DNA of 64,000 nt, taken from positions 31,308,701 to 31,372,700 of the forward strand of contig OX637399.1 in the NCBI GenBank assembly GCA_951799425.1, written 5' to 3'. The notes under the pieces were generated by a model that saw only the letters and a list, made by a program, of their open reading frames with translations, was not told the origin of the DNA and ran no database searches. Positions within the stretch are counted from its first letter, which is position 1. Each line of letters starts with the position of its first letter. This DNA is from Ilex aquifolium (Eukaryota > Streptophyta > Magnoliopsida > Aquifoliales > Aquifoliaceae). The position numbers and the translations under genes are program-made. Shown here piece after piece: positions 46,782-60,117 of this stretch.

Positions 46782-47333
46782 CTACGGCATCCATACCAAT
46801 TGTCCACATGCATTTAAACGCCACCGTCCACCACCACCACCACCACCACGAGGAGACGGTCCTCCTGGTATATTGATACCAAGTCGATTAGCATGATATC
46901 TGGCATCAGCATTACTCCAATTAATTGGAACTCCAGATCTAAAATAATCCTCCCAAGATATATTTCCACCTGGAACAATCTTCTCCACTACTCGTTCAGG
47001 TCCAGGCGTGATCTTCTCTACCACTTGTTCAGGTCCAGGCACAAGCTACTCCACGACTCGTTCCGGTCCAGGCACAAGCTTCTCCACAATTCGTTCAGGT
47101 CCTGGAACAATCTTCTCCACCACTCGTTCAGGTCCTGGAACAATCTTCTCCACCACCTTCGTAATCTCCACTACTCGTTCAGGTCCAGGCACAATCTTCT
47201 CCACCACTCGTTCAGGTCCTGGAACGATCTTCTCAACCACAATCACCTTAGTTTCTGGACAAGGAGGACAATCAGGCTTCTTCTCTTCCACTCCCAAATC
47301 ATCAGGACGTACAATCTCTTCAGGAAAAGAAAC
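46782..47333 (-). pseudogene. Unrecognised protein with VPGPERVVEKI repeats, interrupted
   Basis: One frame runs from about 47333 to a TAG after WMP (46782-46784). It starts VSFPEEIVRPDDLGVEEKK, then CPPCPE, then seven or more copies of a VVEKIVPGPER unit (about 11-12 residues). A Gly/Ile segment and a C-terminal part with ISWEDYFRSG, NWSNADARYHANRLG, a poly-Gly run and GRWRLNACGQLVW follow. A TAG at 47046-47048 interrupts the repeat where every sister unit has AAG, a one-base difference. There is an acceptor-like TAG just before the first codon, so earlier exons may exist. I do not recognise the family. The C-terminal part is not low-complexity and looks like real protein. Confidence 0.5.
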
Positions 47334-47399
47334 CTAACCACCACTGGGATCATGCAAGTTACACATCACCAGTGAATTAACGATCAGGATACTGGTGAT

Positions 47400-48100
47400 A
47401 ATAGAATAGACTATTCAGTGCCTTGGTACTTTAAGGAACCAAAACTTTTTTATAGTCTTTTCAAATATTTTCTAGTGTTGCAATTCTTTGTTTTAACAAA
47501 TATTTTGTCTTTATTTAAGAAATTTTTAACGATGTTTAAGATGATTTCTAGTGGAGGTATGATATGAGGATTAGGTCAAGTTGATCAGCCTTAGTCGGCT
47601 CTAAGAAATTTGCATATCTTTAGGGAACAAATCTGATCTCTTCTTGATCTTTTTATATATTATTCTCAAATATTTTCTAGTGCAGCAGTCTTTGTTAGGG
47701 AACCAATCTGGTCTCTTCTTGATCTTTTTATATTATTCTCAAATATTTTCAAGAGCAGCAGTCTTGATGTTTCATATGATTTTTGGCGGGGTTATGATAT
47801 GAGGATTAGGTCAAGTTGATCAGCCTTGGTTGGCTCTAAGAAATTTGAATATCATTCGAAACTTGTAAATGGTGATTGATGATAGAATAGACTGTTCAGT
47901 ACCATTCTGCTTTAGAGAACTAATCTAGTCTCTTCTTGATCTTTTTATATACTATTCTCAAATATTTTCTAGTGCAGTAGTCTTTGTTTTAACAAATTTT
48001 TGGTCTTTATTTAGGAGATTTTTGATGGTGCTTCAGATGATTTCTGGTGAGGTTATGATATGAGGATTATTACATAATGGATATGGTCTAAAACATCATT
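47400..48100 (+). repeat. Degenerate tandem repeat region (about 200-500 bp periodicity)
   Basis: Phrases recur in the same order: ctcttcttgatctttttata, ctcaaatattttctagtgca, gtctttgtt, and gttatgatatgaggatta with gtcaagttgatcagcctt. There are about three partial copies with deletions. No coding frame is conserved among them. Confidence 0.7.
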
Positions 48101-48789
48101 AAGAATCATTATGACATGAGGATTACATCTACCCCATGTTTCAGATGATTTCTGGTGTGGTTATGATATGGCAGCTATCCTTGTGTGTGTTCTACGCATA
48201 AAAAAAAGGGTGAGCTGGTGAGGGGGTGGGGGATCTGTGTATATCACATGACCTTTTGATTGTAGATGTTCTAATAAATGGCCTTCTGATTGTATATGTT
48301 CTGATAACTTTTTCTTTTTTTTTTTCCTAAAACGGTTTCCTTATTATGAATAAGAACCTACTTTATGTTGATGGCTGCACACAGCTTGATCTCATTGAAT
48401 TACTTGATGACTGAGGAATAAGTGAATTTATTGAACAATATGTTAAGTGGAGGTAGAGTTGTTGTCTATTTAAATTGTGTAATGCTATTATGACCTAAAA
48501 ATTTACCTTAACTTGTTGATCTAACGATGTAGTTTTCATTTGTCATCATTAGTTTAACACCAAATTTCCATGATATTGTCACACTACTTCTTAGATCGAT
48601 CTCCTGTGAAAAATTGTTGTCTATTTCAATTTGAATTATCTTTTATAATGAAAAATTTCTTATAGATTGACAATGCTTTGTGCAGCTGCATTAACAATAC
48701 CATCTAAATTTACTACCTCGTTTCAAGCTACAACTACCTCCTTTCCAATTGAATCGAGCTTAAATAAAATATATAGAAAATAAGAGAGT
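48101..48789. other. AT-rich sequence without a recognised gene
   Basis: It begins with a last partial copy of the preceding repeat (gatgatttctggtg). The rest shows no motif or ORF worth calling. Confidence 0.4.
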
Positions 48790-49740
48790 TAGAGACAGAA
48801 AAGAGAAAGATAGGTGTATATTAATAGGATTATTTGACATTGGTATTATGTTGATTGTTGTCTGACATCGATAATGGTTTTGAACAGAAAAAAATATTTT
48901 GAGGTAAGTATTATATTGTTAGATTAAAGTAGATGAAAAATAGATCAATCTTAACCGTTATTGTGTTTTTATAACTTCAGAATTAAACTTTCAAGCTATA
49001 GTATTAGATTTTGATATAACAAGGGAGCTAGGATAATCCCCATATATTGTTTTCGTCCATTTATATTACACTAGCAATGCACCACGTATATTGCACCGTG
49101 AAAGTTTTCATTAAAATATTTGATAAAATATATAAAAATTTAATTATATAGCTAAATTAAATATTGTCTCATGTTTATCATACTTAAAATTTTTTAGCAT
49201 CGGAGATGATATTGTATTAATGAATTTTTCGATGTGTATTAATATTGGGGTTTTGAAAAAAAAAAGAATAATATTTTTATCTTAAAGTTTGGAAAATATA
49301 GAGAAATTTATATGATATGTTAAAGGTTAATTTGTTATTTAAGTATAGAGGGATATAATAGTAATTTAAATATTTAAATACAAAAAGACATGTTAACCTT
49401 TATAATTTCTTATAAGGGCAAAATAACTAATCAAAAGTTTTTCATATTAAGATATTTTTATTAGTAGTATAAATATAAATTTTATTAGTAATATAAATAT
49501 AGATATATATCACTCACTTCTTGTAAAAATTGAATTATTTAATTTTTTATTAATTTGTGGCTTAAATTTATTTAATGTTACAATTAGAAAATTGACTACC
49601 CAATTTATAAAAACACAACAACGGTTATGATTTATCAAATTTTTTTCTACTTTGATGTAATAGTACAAAATTCATCAATTTCTCGCTATAAAACATTATT
49701 TTTTCTGTACACCCCCAATGTCAGACAACCCTATTGCAAG
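48790..49740. repeat. Large inverted repeat, arms 48790-49015 (+) and 49565-49740 (-), related to the 7585/12428 duplication
   Basis: The left arm contains words such as aatagatcaatcttaaccgtt and ttataacttcagaatt. The right arm is its diverged reverse complement (for example aacaacggttatgatttatc). Both are relatives of the starts of the duplication copies at 7640-7860 and 12484-12705. Together with the Helitron between them they look like one element with long inverted ends that was later split. Confidence 0.5.
49071..49503 (-). mobile_element. Short non-autonomous Helitron (minus strand), about 430 bp
   Basis: On the minus strand it starts tctatatttatattactaat (49503 downward) and ends in gcattg and CTAG (49071-49074) followed by T. 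The 3' hairpin is degenerate. The 5' terminal motif is present twice (again about 25 bases inward). Confidence 0.55.
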
Positions 49741-49839
49741 AAATTTTAAGCAACAGATTGAGATCAAAGACAACAATTAAGAATTTTACATGAAGAGAAC
49801 AAAAAAAATGTTAACAGAATCATACAACAAAATCAATAC

Positions 49840-50480
49840 TAGGAAAAATCTACACCTGTCACAAGCTCGCCTTAAAATAAAGCTGCAACTGCTTGAATTG
49901 TTGTTTTACGAGCCCTCCACCACCTTAAGGTACTGCACTCAATAAGCAATAACACACATTGAGTCATAACAATAGCATACAATACTCAAGTAAAAATCTA
50001 CAACCGTTACAACAAGCTCACCTAATGGTAAATCTGCTTGGATTGCTTCATGGTGTAGGATCTTCAAACTTCCACCTTAGTGTCTTCATAGTTCGATAAC
50101 TACAAGAAATCTTAAGCAAAAGATTGAGATCGAAGACAATAATTAAGAATTTTACAAGAAATAGAATAAAAGAAAACGATAACAAAATCATATCACAATA
50201 TCAATATCATACAATACTCAAAGAAAAATCTACACCTATCACAAACTCTCCTGAAGGTAAATCTGCAACAACTTGGCTTTACGAGCCTACCAAATTTCAA
50301 TGGATTGGTCTTCCATCCACCATCTCAGGCAAAAAACTAAAACCGTCACAAGCTTACTTAATGGTAAATCTGAAATTGCTTGGATTGTTATTTTATAACC
50401 CTCCCAAATTTTAATAGGTTGGTCTTTCCTCCATCTTTTTAAGGTACTACAACACTCAATTGGCAAAATTGAGTCATAGC
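49840..50480 (-). other. Protein-like short modules in the array core (first of six cores)
   Basis: On the minus strand each core holds four related stretches of 18-36 codons, with consensus DQ(S/P)IEIW(K/E)A followed by K-T-TIQA, then DLP-x-GELVT and VDF. They are separated by spacers containing gctattgcttattgagtg. Cores lie at about 49840-50480, 52060-52710, 54330-54930, 56510-57600, 60900-61520 and 63330-64000. The modules keep the frame better than the spacers in several units, and the spacers begin and end in a way that could be intronic, but I can find no start, no continuous gene model and no family match. They may be degenerate exons or simply a conserved repeat. Confidence 0.35.
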
Positions 50481-52597
50481 ACAAAAAATTAATAAATAAA
50501 ATACACCAAGTATGGCAGCAGAGTAGTTGTAGTAAGTTAGTCTTTCCTATTACAACTACTAATACACAAAAACATATATAACAGTATTACACAAATAAAC
50601 ATATACTAAGTACACGTAAAAACACACAAATTAATACACTAAAATACAATGTATTAACATGCACACTAACATACCAAAAACATGCACACATTTTTGTTGA
50701 AAGACACAAAAATATACACACCAAAAACACTTATATATCAAAATATATAACCATAAACTGTGTTAACAAACACCAATACACCAAAAAACACACATACTAC
50801 ATGGAAAAAAAAATAGACACCAAAACACACTATTACACACACCCACACACACGCTAATACCTATCCCATACAATATTAACACATACTAATACACCACAAA
50901 ATAAACACATTAATACGCCTAAAACACATACATATTAATTCACCAAAATACATACACTCCATCACATGTGGTGTTAACACATGCCAATACACCAAAATGC
51001 ACACATTCACACAACGAAACGGACACACATTAATACACTAAAACACACACACACACTAATCAGCATATGTATTAACACACAGAAATATACCACAAACACA
51101 TATACAGAAATATACCGCAAACACACACACTAATAAAACAAACAAATAAACACAGTATTATAGAAACACAAACTAACATATACACCAAAGAAAACACACT
51201 TCAAAGCAAACGTTTTATTCACACACACTAATACTAAAAAAAGCACACCCATACACTGACACTAATACCCTAAAAAACACACCCATACACTGATATACCA
51301 AAGAAACATAAACACACTAATGCACAAAATACACATAACCTAATCATTGTTCAAAATTAAAAGAGTTTATCAAATTTTACGAGATGGATAACTAATTAAA
51401 GTAACACTCACATATTGCACATTTAGGTTCGCTGGGAGGGGTCAAAGATGCGCAGAGCACTTACGCTTTGTTGAGTGTGTATTAACATTGGAATTGTTTT
51501 TGTGCATTAACATGTGTATTTTTTGACGTAATAGTGTGTGCTAACAAAGTGTGGAAGCATCGTATGCACGGTTTAGTGTCTTAGTGTGTATATGTGTTTT
51601 GGTGTATTAGTATGTTTGTGTTTGTGGTGTATTAGTACGTGTGCGTGTGCGTGTATTAGTGTGTGTCTCCTTTATTCTAATTTAATAATTCGTCTACAAT
51701 ACAACAACTAAATCATGTTTTTTACTAGGAGTGAACTTTCAAACACCACCACAGTTATTAAGAAAACATATCATTAAAACTTAAAAATGAAAGCTAGAAC
51801 ATCTTCTCAAAGATATATAAAAAAGAATAGTCATGTAGACATGTAAAAAACCAACATGTATGCTCCTCAAAAGTAGGTGTAGAGTTGTGTCACTTGAACC
51901 TGGATTACCATTGACAAAAATCGTCAATGTTCATTCGTATCGAGAGTAACGTGGTGTCTTTATAGATCGATAACTATAAAATAGATTCAGATTGAAGACA
52001 ATAATTAAGAATTTTACATGAAGAGAAGAAAAGAAAATGCTAATTATACCACAAAATCAATACTCAGAAAAATCTTCACCTGCCACAAACTCGCCTTAAG
52101 ATAAATCTGCAATCGCTTGAATTGTTGCTTTAAAGTACTGCACTCAATAAGCAATAGCACAACTGTAACAAGCTCACCTAATGGTAAATCTGCTTAGATT
52201 GCTTCATGGTGTAGGATCTTCAATCTTCAACATTAGTGTCTTTATAGTTCGATAATTACAAGAAATCTTAAGCAAAAAATTGAGATCGGAAACAATAATT
52301 AAGAATTTAACAAGAAATAGAAGAAAAGAAAGCACTAACAGAATCATACCACAATATAATTACCATACAACGCTCAAAGAAAAATCTACACCTATCACAA
52401 ACTCACCTGAAAGTAAATCTGCAACAACTAGAATTGTTGTTTTACGAGCCTACCAAATTTCAATGGATTGGTCTTCCATCCACATCTCAAGGTACTACAC
52501 ACTCAATAAGCAATAACACACATTGAGTCATAAAAATAGCACTTCATATTCAAGAAAAAATCTACAACCGTCACAAGCTCACATAATGGTAAATCTG

Positions 52598-52873
52598 TAA
52601 ATGATTTGATTTCTGTTTTATAAACCTCCCAAATTTCAATAGTTTGATATTTCCTCCATCCTTTTAAGGTACTACAACACTCAATAGGCTATTATACATC
52701 GAATCATAGTACAAAAATTTAAGAAATAAAATAGTAAATGATTTGATTTCTGTTTTATAAACCTCCCAAATTTCAATAGTTTGATATTTCCTCCATCCTT
52801 TTAAGGTACTACAACACTCAATAGGCTATTATACATCGAATCATAGTACAAAAATTTAAGAAATAAAATACAC
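52598..52873 (+). repeat. 138-bp tandem duplication inside an array unit
   Basis: Two adjacent copies begin gtaaatgatttgatttctg and end taagaaataaaata or close to it, almost identical. It is a recent event within the second unit. Confidence 0.85.
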
Positions 52874-55800
52874 CAAGTATGGCAGCAGACTAGTTATAGT
52901 AGGTTAGTATTTTCTATTACAACTACTGATACACAAAAACACATGTACAACGTTATTACACAAATACACATATATTAGTACACATAAAAACACACAAATA
53001 AATACACTAAAACACACATTGTATTAACACGCACACTAACACACCAAAAACATACTCACATTTTCGCTGAAAGACACAAAAATACACACACCACAAACAC
53101 CTATATATCAAAATACATAATCACAAATTGTGTTAACAAACACTAATACACCAAAAAATACACATAATACATCAAAAAAATAGATACCAAAACCACTATT
53201 ACACAGACACAATATACGCACCCACACACACTAATATACCACCATCCCATACACTATTAAGACACACTAATACACCACAAAATAAATACATTAATACGCC
53301 TAAAATACATACACATTAATTCACCAAAAATACATACACTCCATCACGTGGTGTTAACACTGGCTAATCCACCAAAATGCACACACTAATCCAACAAAAT
53401 ACACATTATTATACAAACACAAATACACACTCACTCAACAAAATGGACATACATTAACACACTAAAACACACTTATCTACATTTACATGCACAAACATAC
53501 ACATAAACACACATTACGTTAATGCACAGCAATATACTGCAAACACATACACAAAAATATACCGCAAACACATACACTCATACAACAATCAAATATACAC
53601 AATGAAATAACACTATCATAGAATCACAAACTAACACATACACCAAAGAAAACAAACTCCAAAGCAAACTCTCTATTCACACAAACACTAAAACCACAAA
53701 AAACACACTCATACACCAACACTAATACAACAAAAAACGCACCCATACACTGATACACCAAAGAAACATAAACACGTTAATGCACAAAATACACACAAAC
53801 TAATTATTGTTCAAAATTAAAAAAGTTCATAAAATTTTACGTGATAGATAACTAATCAAAGTAACACTCAGAGATGCGCAAAACACTTACGCTTTGTTGA
53901 GTGAGTATTAACATTGGATGTGTTTTTGTGTATTAGCATTTGCATTTTTGATGTATTAGTCTATGTGTTAACAATGTGTGGAAGCATTGCATGCGCGGTT
54001 TAGTGTCTTAGTGTATATGTGTATTTTGGTGTATTAGTATGTTTGTATTTGTGGTGTTTGTGTTTGTGGTGTTTGTGTTAGTGCGTGTATTAGTATGTGT
54101 CCTTTTTCATAACTTGTAAATTTTAAAGATTCAAGTAGAATACTACAATTAAATCAAGTTTTTTACTAGAAGTGAAAACTTTTAAATACCACCACAATTA
54201 TTAAGAAAACAAATCATTAAAACTTAAAAATGAAAGCTAGAAGAGAAGAAATCTTACGCAAAAGATTGAGATCAAAGACAATAATTAAGAATTTTACATA
54301 AAGAGAAGAAAATAAGTGTTACTCAAAAAAATCTACACCTGTCACAAACTCGCCTTAAGGTAAATCTACAGGCGCTTGAATTGTTGCTTTTCGATCCCTC
54401 TACCATACATTGAGTCATAGCAATGACATACAAAACTCAAGAAAAAATATATAACCGTTACAAGTTCACTTAATGATAAATCTGCTTGGATTTCTTCATG
54501 TTGTAGGATCTTGAAGCTTCAACATTAGTGTCTTTATAGTTCAATAACTACAAGAAATCTTAAGCAACAAACTGAGATCGGAGACAATAATTAAGAATTT
54601 TACAAGAAATAGAAGCAAAGAAAATGCTAAACAGAATCATACCACAATAGCAACAGCATACAATACTCAAAGAAAAATCTACACGTCACAAGCTCGCCTG
54701 AAGATAAATTAATAGCTTGGATGGTTGTTTTACGAGCCTACCAAATTTCAATGGATTGGTCTTCCATCCGCCATTTGGGAGGCTTGTAGATTCAAGCAAA
54801 AATCTACAACCGTTATAAGCTCACTAAATGGTAAATCTGTAACTCCCCTTGGTTTGTTGTTTTATAAGCCTCCCAAAGTTCAATAGGTTGGTCTTTCCAC
54901 CATCGTTTTAAGGTACTACAACACCTAATAGGTAAGATTATATATCGAGTCATAGCACAAAAATTTAAGAAATAAAATACACTAAGTATGACAATAGAGT
55001 AGTTGTAGTAGGTTAGTCTTTTCTATTACAACTACTAATATACAAAAACACGTATATACAACCGTATTACACAAATACACATATTGTATTAACACGCACA
55101 CTAACACACCAAAAACATGCACACATTTTCACTGAAAGACACAAAAATACAATCACCACAAACATTTATATATCAAAATACATACCAACAAACTGTGTTA
55201 ACAAATACTAATACAACAAAAAAATAGACACCAAAACACACTATTACACAAACACAACACACGCACCCCCACACACACGCACACTAATACACCATCCCAT
55301 ACACTATTAACACACTAATACACCACAAAATAAACACATTAATACGCCTAAAACACATACACATTAATTCACACGTGGTATTAACACAGGCTAATCCACC
55401 AAAATGCACACACTAATCCACCAAAAATGCACACACTAATTAACCAAATTACACACTATTATACAAACACAAATGCACACACACACAATAAAACGGACAC
55501 ACATTGACACACTAAAATGCACACACACACACTAATACAACGAACAAATAAACACAATAAAAACACATTATTATAGAAATACAAACTAACACATACACCA
55601 AAGAAAACACACTCCAAAGCAAATCCTCTATTCACATACACACTAATACCACAAAAGACACACCCATAACCGACACTAATACCACAAAAAATACAACAAT
55701 ACACTGATACACCAAAGAAACACAGACACACTAATGCACAATATACACACAAGCTAATCATTGTTCAAAATTAAAAGAGTATCAAATTTTACGTGATGGA

Positions 55801-56225
55801 TAACTAATCAAAGTAACACTCACATATTGAACATTTAAGTTCGTTGGGACTAGTCAGAGATGCACAGAGCAATTACACTTTGTTGAGTGTGTATTAACAT
55901 TGGATGTGCTTTTGTGCATTAGCATTTTTTGATGTATTAGTGTGTGTGTGTTAACAATGTGTGGAAGCATTGCATGCGCAGTTTAGTGTCTTACTGTGTA
56001 TGTGTATTTTGGTGTATTAGTATATTTGTGTTTGTGGTGTATTAGTGCGTGTGCGTGTGCATGTGCGTGTATGTGTATTAGTGTGTGTGTCCTTTTTCAT
56101 AACTTGTAAATTTAAAGATTCGTCTAGAATACAATAATAACTAAATCATATTTTTTACTAGGAGTGAAAACTTTTAAACACCACCACAATTATTAAGAAA
56201 ACAAATCATTAAAACTTGAATATCT

Positions 56226-57060
56226 ATCAAAGATATCCAAAAGAAATAGTCATGTAGACATGCAAGAAACCAACATGTATGCTCTTCAAAAGTAGGTGTA
56301 GAGTTGTGTCACTTCAACCTGGATTACCACTGACAAAAATCGTCATTGTTCATTTCATTCGTATCGAGAGCAACATGGTCTCTTTATAGTTCGATAACTA
56401 CAAGAAACCTTAAGCAAAAGATTGAGATCAAAGACAATAATTAAGAATTTTACATGAAAAGAATAAAAGAAAATGCTAACAGAATCATACCACAAAATCA
56501 ATACTCAAAAAAATCTATACCTGTCTCAAGTTCGCCTTATGGTAAATCTGCAACCGCTTGACATGTTGCTTTACGAGCCATCCACCATCTTAAGGTACTG
56601 CACTCAATAGCATACAATTGACAAAAATCGTATAGACATCAAAAAAATGAAAGCTAGAATAGCTACTTCAAGATATCCAAAAGGAATAGTCATGTAGACA
56701 TGCAAGAAACCAACATGTATGCTCTTCAAAAGTAGGTTTAGAGTTGTGTCACTTGAACCTGAATTACCATTGACAAAAATCGTCATAGTTCATTCGTAGC
56801 GAGAGTAACATGGTGCCTTTATAGTTCGACAACTGCCAAGAAATCTTACGCAAAAGATTGAGATCAAAGACAATAATTAAGAATTTTACATAAAGAGAAA
56901 AGAAGTGCTAACAGAATCATACCACAAAATTAATACTCAGAAAAATCTACATCTATCTCAAGCTCGCCATATGGTAAATCTACAACCGCTTGACTTGTTG
57001 CTTTACAAGCCCTCCACCATCTTAAGCTGCTGCACTTAATAAGCAATAACACACATTGAG
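56226..57060 (+). repeat. Partial duplication of about 440 bp inside an array unit
   Basis: The stretch with agtcatgtagacatgcaaga, tcttcaaaagtagg and agagttgtgtcactt, followed by the module containing ctgtctcaag or ctatctcaag, occurs at about 56240 and again at about 56690. This makes the fourth unit longer than the others. Confidence 0.8.
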
Positions 57061-57799
57061 TCGGGGCAATAAAATACAATACAAAAGTAAAAATCGACAA
57101 TCATTACAAGCTCACCTAATGGTAACTCTGATTGGATTACTTCATGGTTTAGGATCTTCAAGCTTCAACATTAGTGTCTTCATAGTTCGATAACTACAAG
57201 AAATCTTAAGCAAAAGATTGAGATCAGAGACAGTAATTAAGAATTTTACAAAAAATAGAAGAAAAGAAAACGCTAACAGAATCATACCACAATATCAATA
57301 CCATACAATACTCAAAGAAAAATCTACACCTGCCATAAGTTCGCCTTAAGGTAAATCTGCAACAACTTGGATTGTTGTTTTACGAGCCTTCCAAATTTCA
57401 ATGGATTGGTCTTCCATCCACATCTCAAGGTACTACACTCAATAAGCAATAGCACACATTGAGTCGTAGAAATAGCATATAATATTGAAGAAAAAATCTA
57501 CAACCGTCACAAGCTCACCTGATGATAAATCTATAACAACTACGATTTTTGTTTTATAAGCATCCCAAATTTCAATAGTTTGGTCTTTCCTCCATCGTTT
57601 TAAAGATACTACAACACTAAATAGGCAATATTACACATCGAATCATAGCACAAAAATTTAAGAAATAAAATACACTAGACAGTAGAGTAGTTGAAGTAGG
57701 TTAGTCTTTTCTATTACAACTACTAATACATAAAAACACATATATACAACGGTATTACACAAATACACATATACTAGTGCACATAATAGCACAAATTAA

Positions 57800-60117
57800 T
57801 CTATACTACTTATAAAAGCAAGCTAATTGGAAAAACTTTTATTTTCCAAACCTACCCTCAATTAACACTATAAAACCAATCTTATCCTTAATCTAATGGA
57901 TGTAAGCTGTAGCTGATTTAAGAATACATCAGTTAGCCAATGGAATTTGAACTATTTGTCACTTATGCTTTGTTCATTGCAGTAATCACAACTAATAAAT
58001 CTATAATTAGGATACCAGTTACAAGAATTTGAACCATTTCATCTTCTTGTGCTTCTTTTATTGGCAGCTAACAACCAATAAATCTGCAATTAGAATATAA
58101 CAGTTGCAAAATTAGAAGCTGGATCATTTTAATTCAAGCACTTAATACCTGCTGATAGGCAAAGCTTACAAACCCATTCAATTCTAACACTTCAGCCCAC
58201 CCTCTTTTTCTCTCTCTCTAAACCAACATGTTGCTTCGGTGGTTTCGATTTGACAGTCCGACGATTGACTCTCTGGTTCATCTTTGTTCGCTTATCCAAC
58301 TTCTAGCCAGTCAAAGTCAGTGATGTTTTATGTGCTTATAAACACTGAACAATTGCATCAAATTAATACATATAGATTTTATATTATTCAATCAAATACA
58401 TTCCATCAACATATGATGGTGCTCAATAATTTTTGTACTCCCTTTTCCCTTAATCTCAAATAATATTTAGCACAAACAAGAAAAAAAACAAAACTTTTCC
58501 AGTACTTCTTACTTAGCATTTTATTATTTTCGGGATATTGTTAGTTTGCAAATTATGAGGTTTTGTGTGTGTGTGTGTGGTGTATTCAAGGAATTGTCGT
58601 GTGCAAGTATGACATTTTGATTTCTGCCTCTTATGGATCTTTATTTTATTTTTTGTTCTTCTTGATACTTGAATCTCAGCTATTGTTGAGGATGTTGATT
58701 TTAGGGAATTGATGGTTTTGCTTGTGAATCTGTCTATGGAATTGCTATTAAGTAATCGTATTGGAAGACAACATTGATGCAAGCATGTTGGTAAAGCCCT
58801 GGGAAGTTGTCCAACTCTCATGCTCTTTGGATGCAATGTAAGTTTCCATTTATTTTATTTTTTGTCCTTTTTTCTTTTCATTACTGACTTCTAAGCAAGT
58901 TTAAAAAGCTTAATAACTGAATTATGAGCATATTTTTTTAATGTCTAAAAGGCATAATTATTTGATTTCTCTTAATGAGGATGTAGTTTATAGCACAAGT
59001 TCATAAGTTAGTGATTTTAGTTTGAGGAACTTCTCAAGAATTGACCTGTCAAAAAGAATCTCCAAATTGATTGAAGTCCTAATTGTGTGTTGCATTTCTT
59101 TTAGGTTATAAGACCAAATGATTTTGTGGAAGGACAACTCTCGTTTTGGCAGCAATAAATGGATATAGAAATTGTGATTCCCATATAAAAAACAGACACA
59201 ACAAAAATTTTGTCATATCTTCATGTTTCACATGGTCCTTTTTTTTATCATAATATGATTCACACACCCAGTTATAAAAATACTAACAAGGTAGGATGAA
59301 TTATGGTTCAAACATGTCTAATAAACTATTAGTTGTCCTTCTAATGGTGTGACGTGAGATAAGTTGAAGCAACTAAAGATAACAAGAGACCATGAAAGAC
59401 ATGAGCAAGGCATTGGTTAAAGAAATTGGCTTACAAAGTTTTCAATTAGATTCTTCAGTTTCTATGTTCATTAAAGAGTGCTTTGTAAACATTAGAAGGG
59501 AAGCCAGTGGATTAATATGGTTGAAAATGATACTTAATTTTATGGTGCAATACGATTAGTTTTTTCTTAGTTTTTACCAATAGAATTATAAAAGGAGTAA
59601 TTTTTGATGAACTTATTCTAAAAAAAAATAGTTCTAATAGGCTTAAATACATGCATAACAATGATTTCTATGTGTTCAAGAGTTGTTTAAATTGCGTGTG
59701 CCAAAATTAATCAAATCATGAAAACAAGAATGGTTGTTATTCCCAAGTGTCTTATATGTAGGTGGATTGATCCACACACACTATAAGAATTAAGGTCTTT
59801 TGACATAAATTTTTTGTGGCGACAAGTATTCACCGTCACGTGTTTTGGAGATTTTTTTTTGTGACGGTAAAGACCATCTTAAATAGTATTTGCGACAACA
59901 AATAAACCTTTTATGACAACACTATCGCCACAAGTCATTTCATATACAAAAGGATGCTATATAATGTGTTCACGTATTTCCTTAAAACATCACTTTGTCG
60001 GAATGAGCCTCTACTTAGAACAGTTGGCACATTCAATGATAAAAGTCTCATTTGAATGAGATGAGTATAATTTAACTCGGTTACAGTTCACGTGCAACGC
60101 ACGTGGTGCATTACTAG
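57800..60117 (+). mobile_element. Non-autonomous Helitron (2318 bp) inserted in the array
   Basis: It starts tctatactacttataaaagc at 57800 after A. It ends with the hairpin cacgtgcaacgcacgtg (60089-60105, 7-bp stem, AAC loop), tggtgcatta and CTAG (60114-60117), followed by T. Sister array units read acaaattaa-tacactaaaa without a break at this point (for example near 50630 and 61735), proving the A^T insertion site. Inside are a T-rich stretch with a short frame starting MLLRWFRFDSPTIDS (58230) and a patch at 59785-59950 starting cactataagaattaagg, with gtggcgacaa and ttgtgacggtaaaga, reminiscent of CACTA element ends. No Rep/helicase is present. Confidence 0.85.

Noticed and set aside
50560-51345. 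CA-rich tracts as a CRISPR-like array or telomeric repeat
   Set aside because: Words are irregular, there are no constant repeat-spacer units, and it lies in a plant nuclear context without telomere motif.
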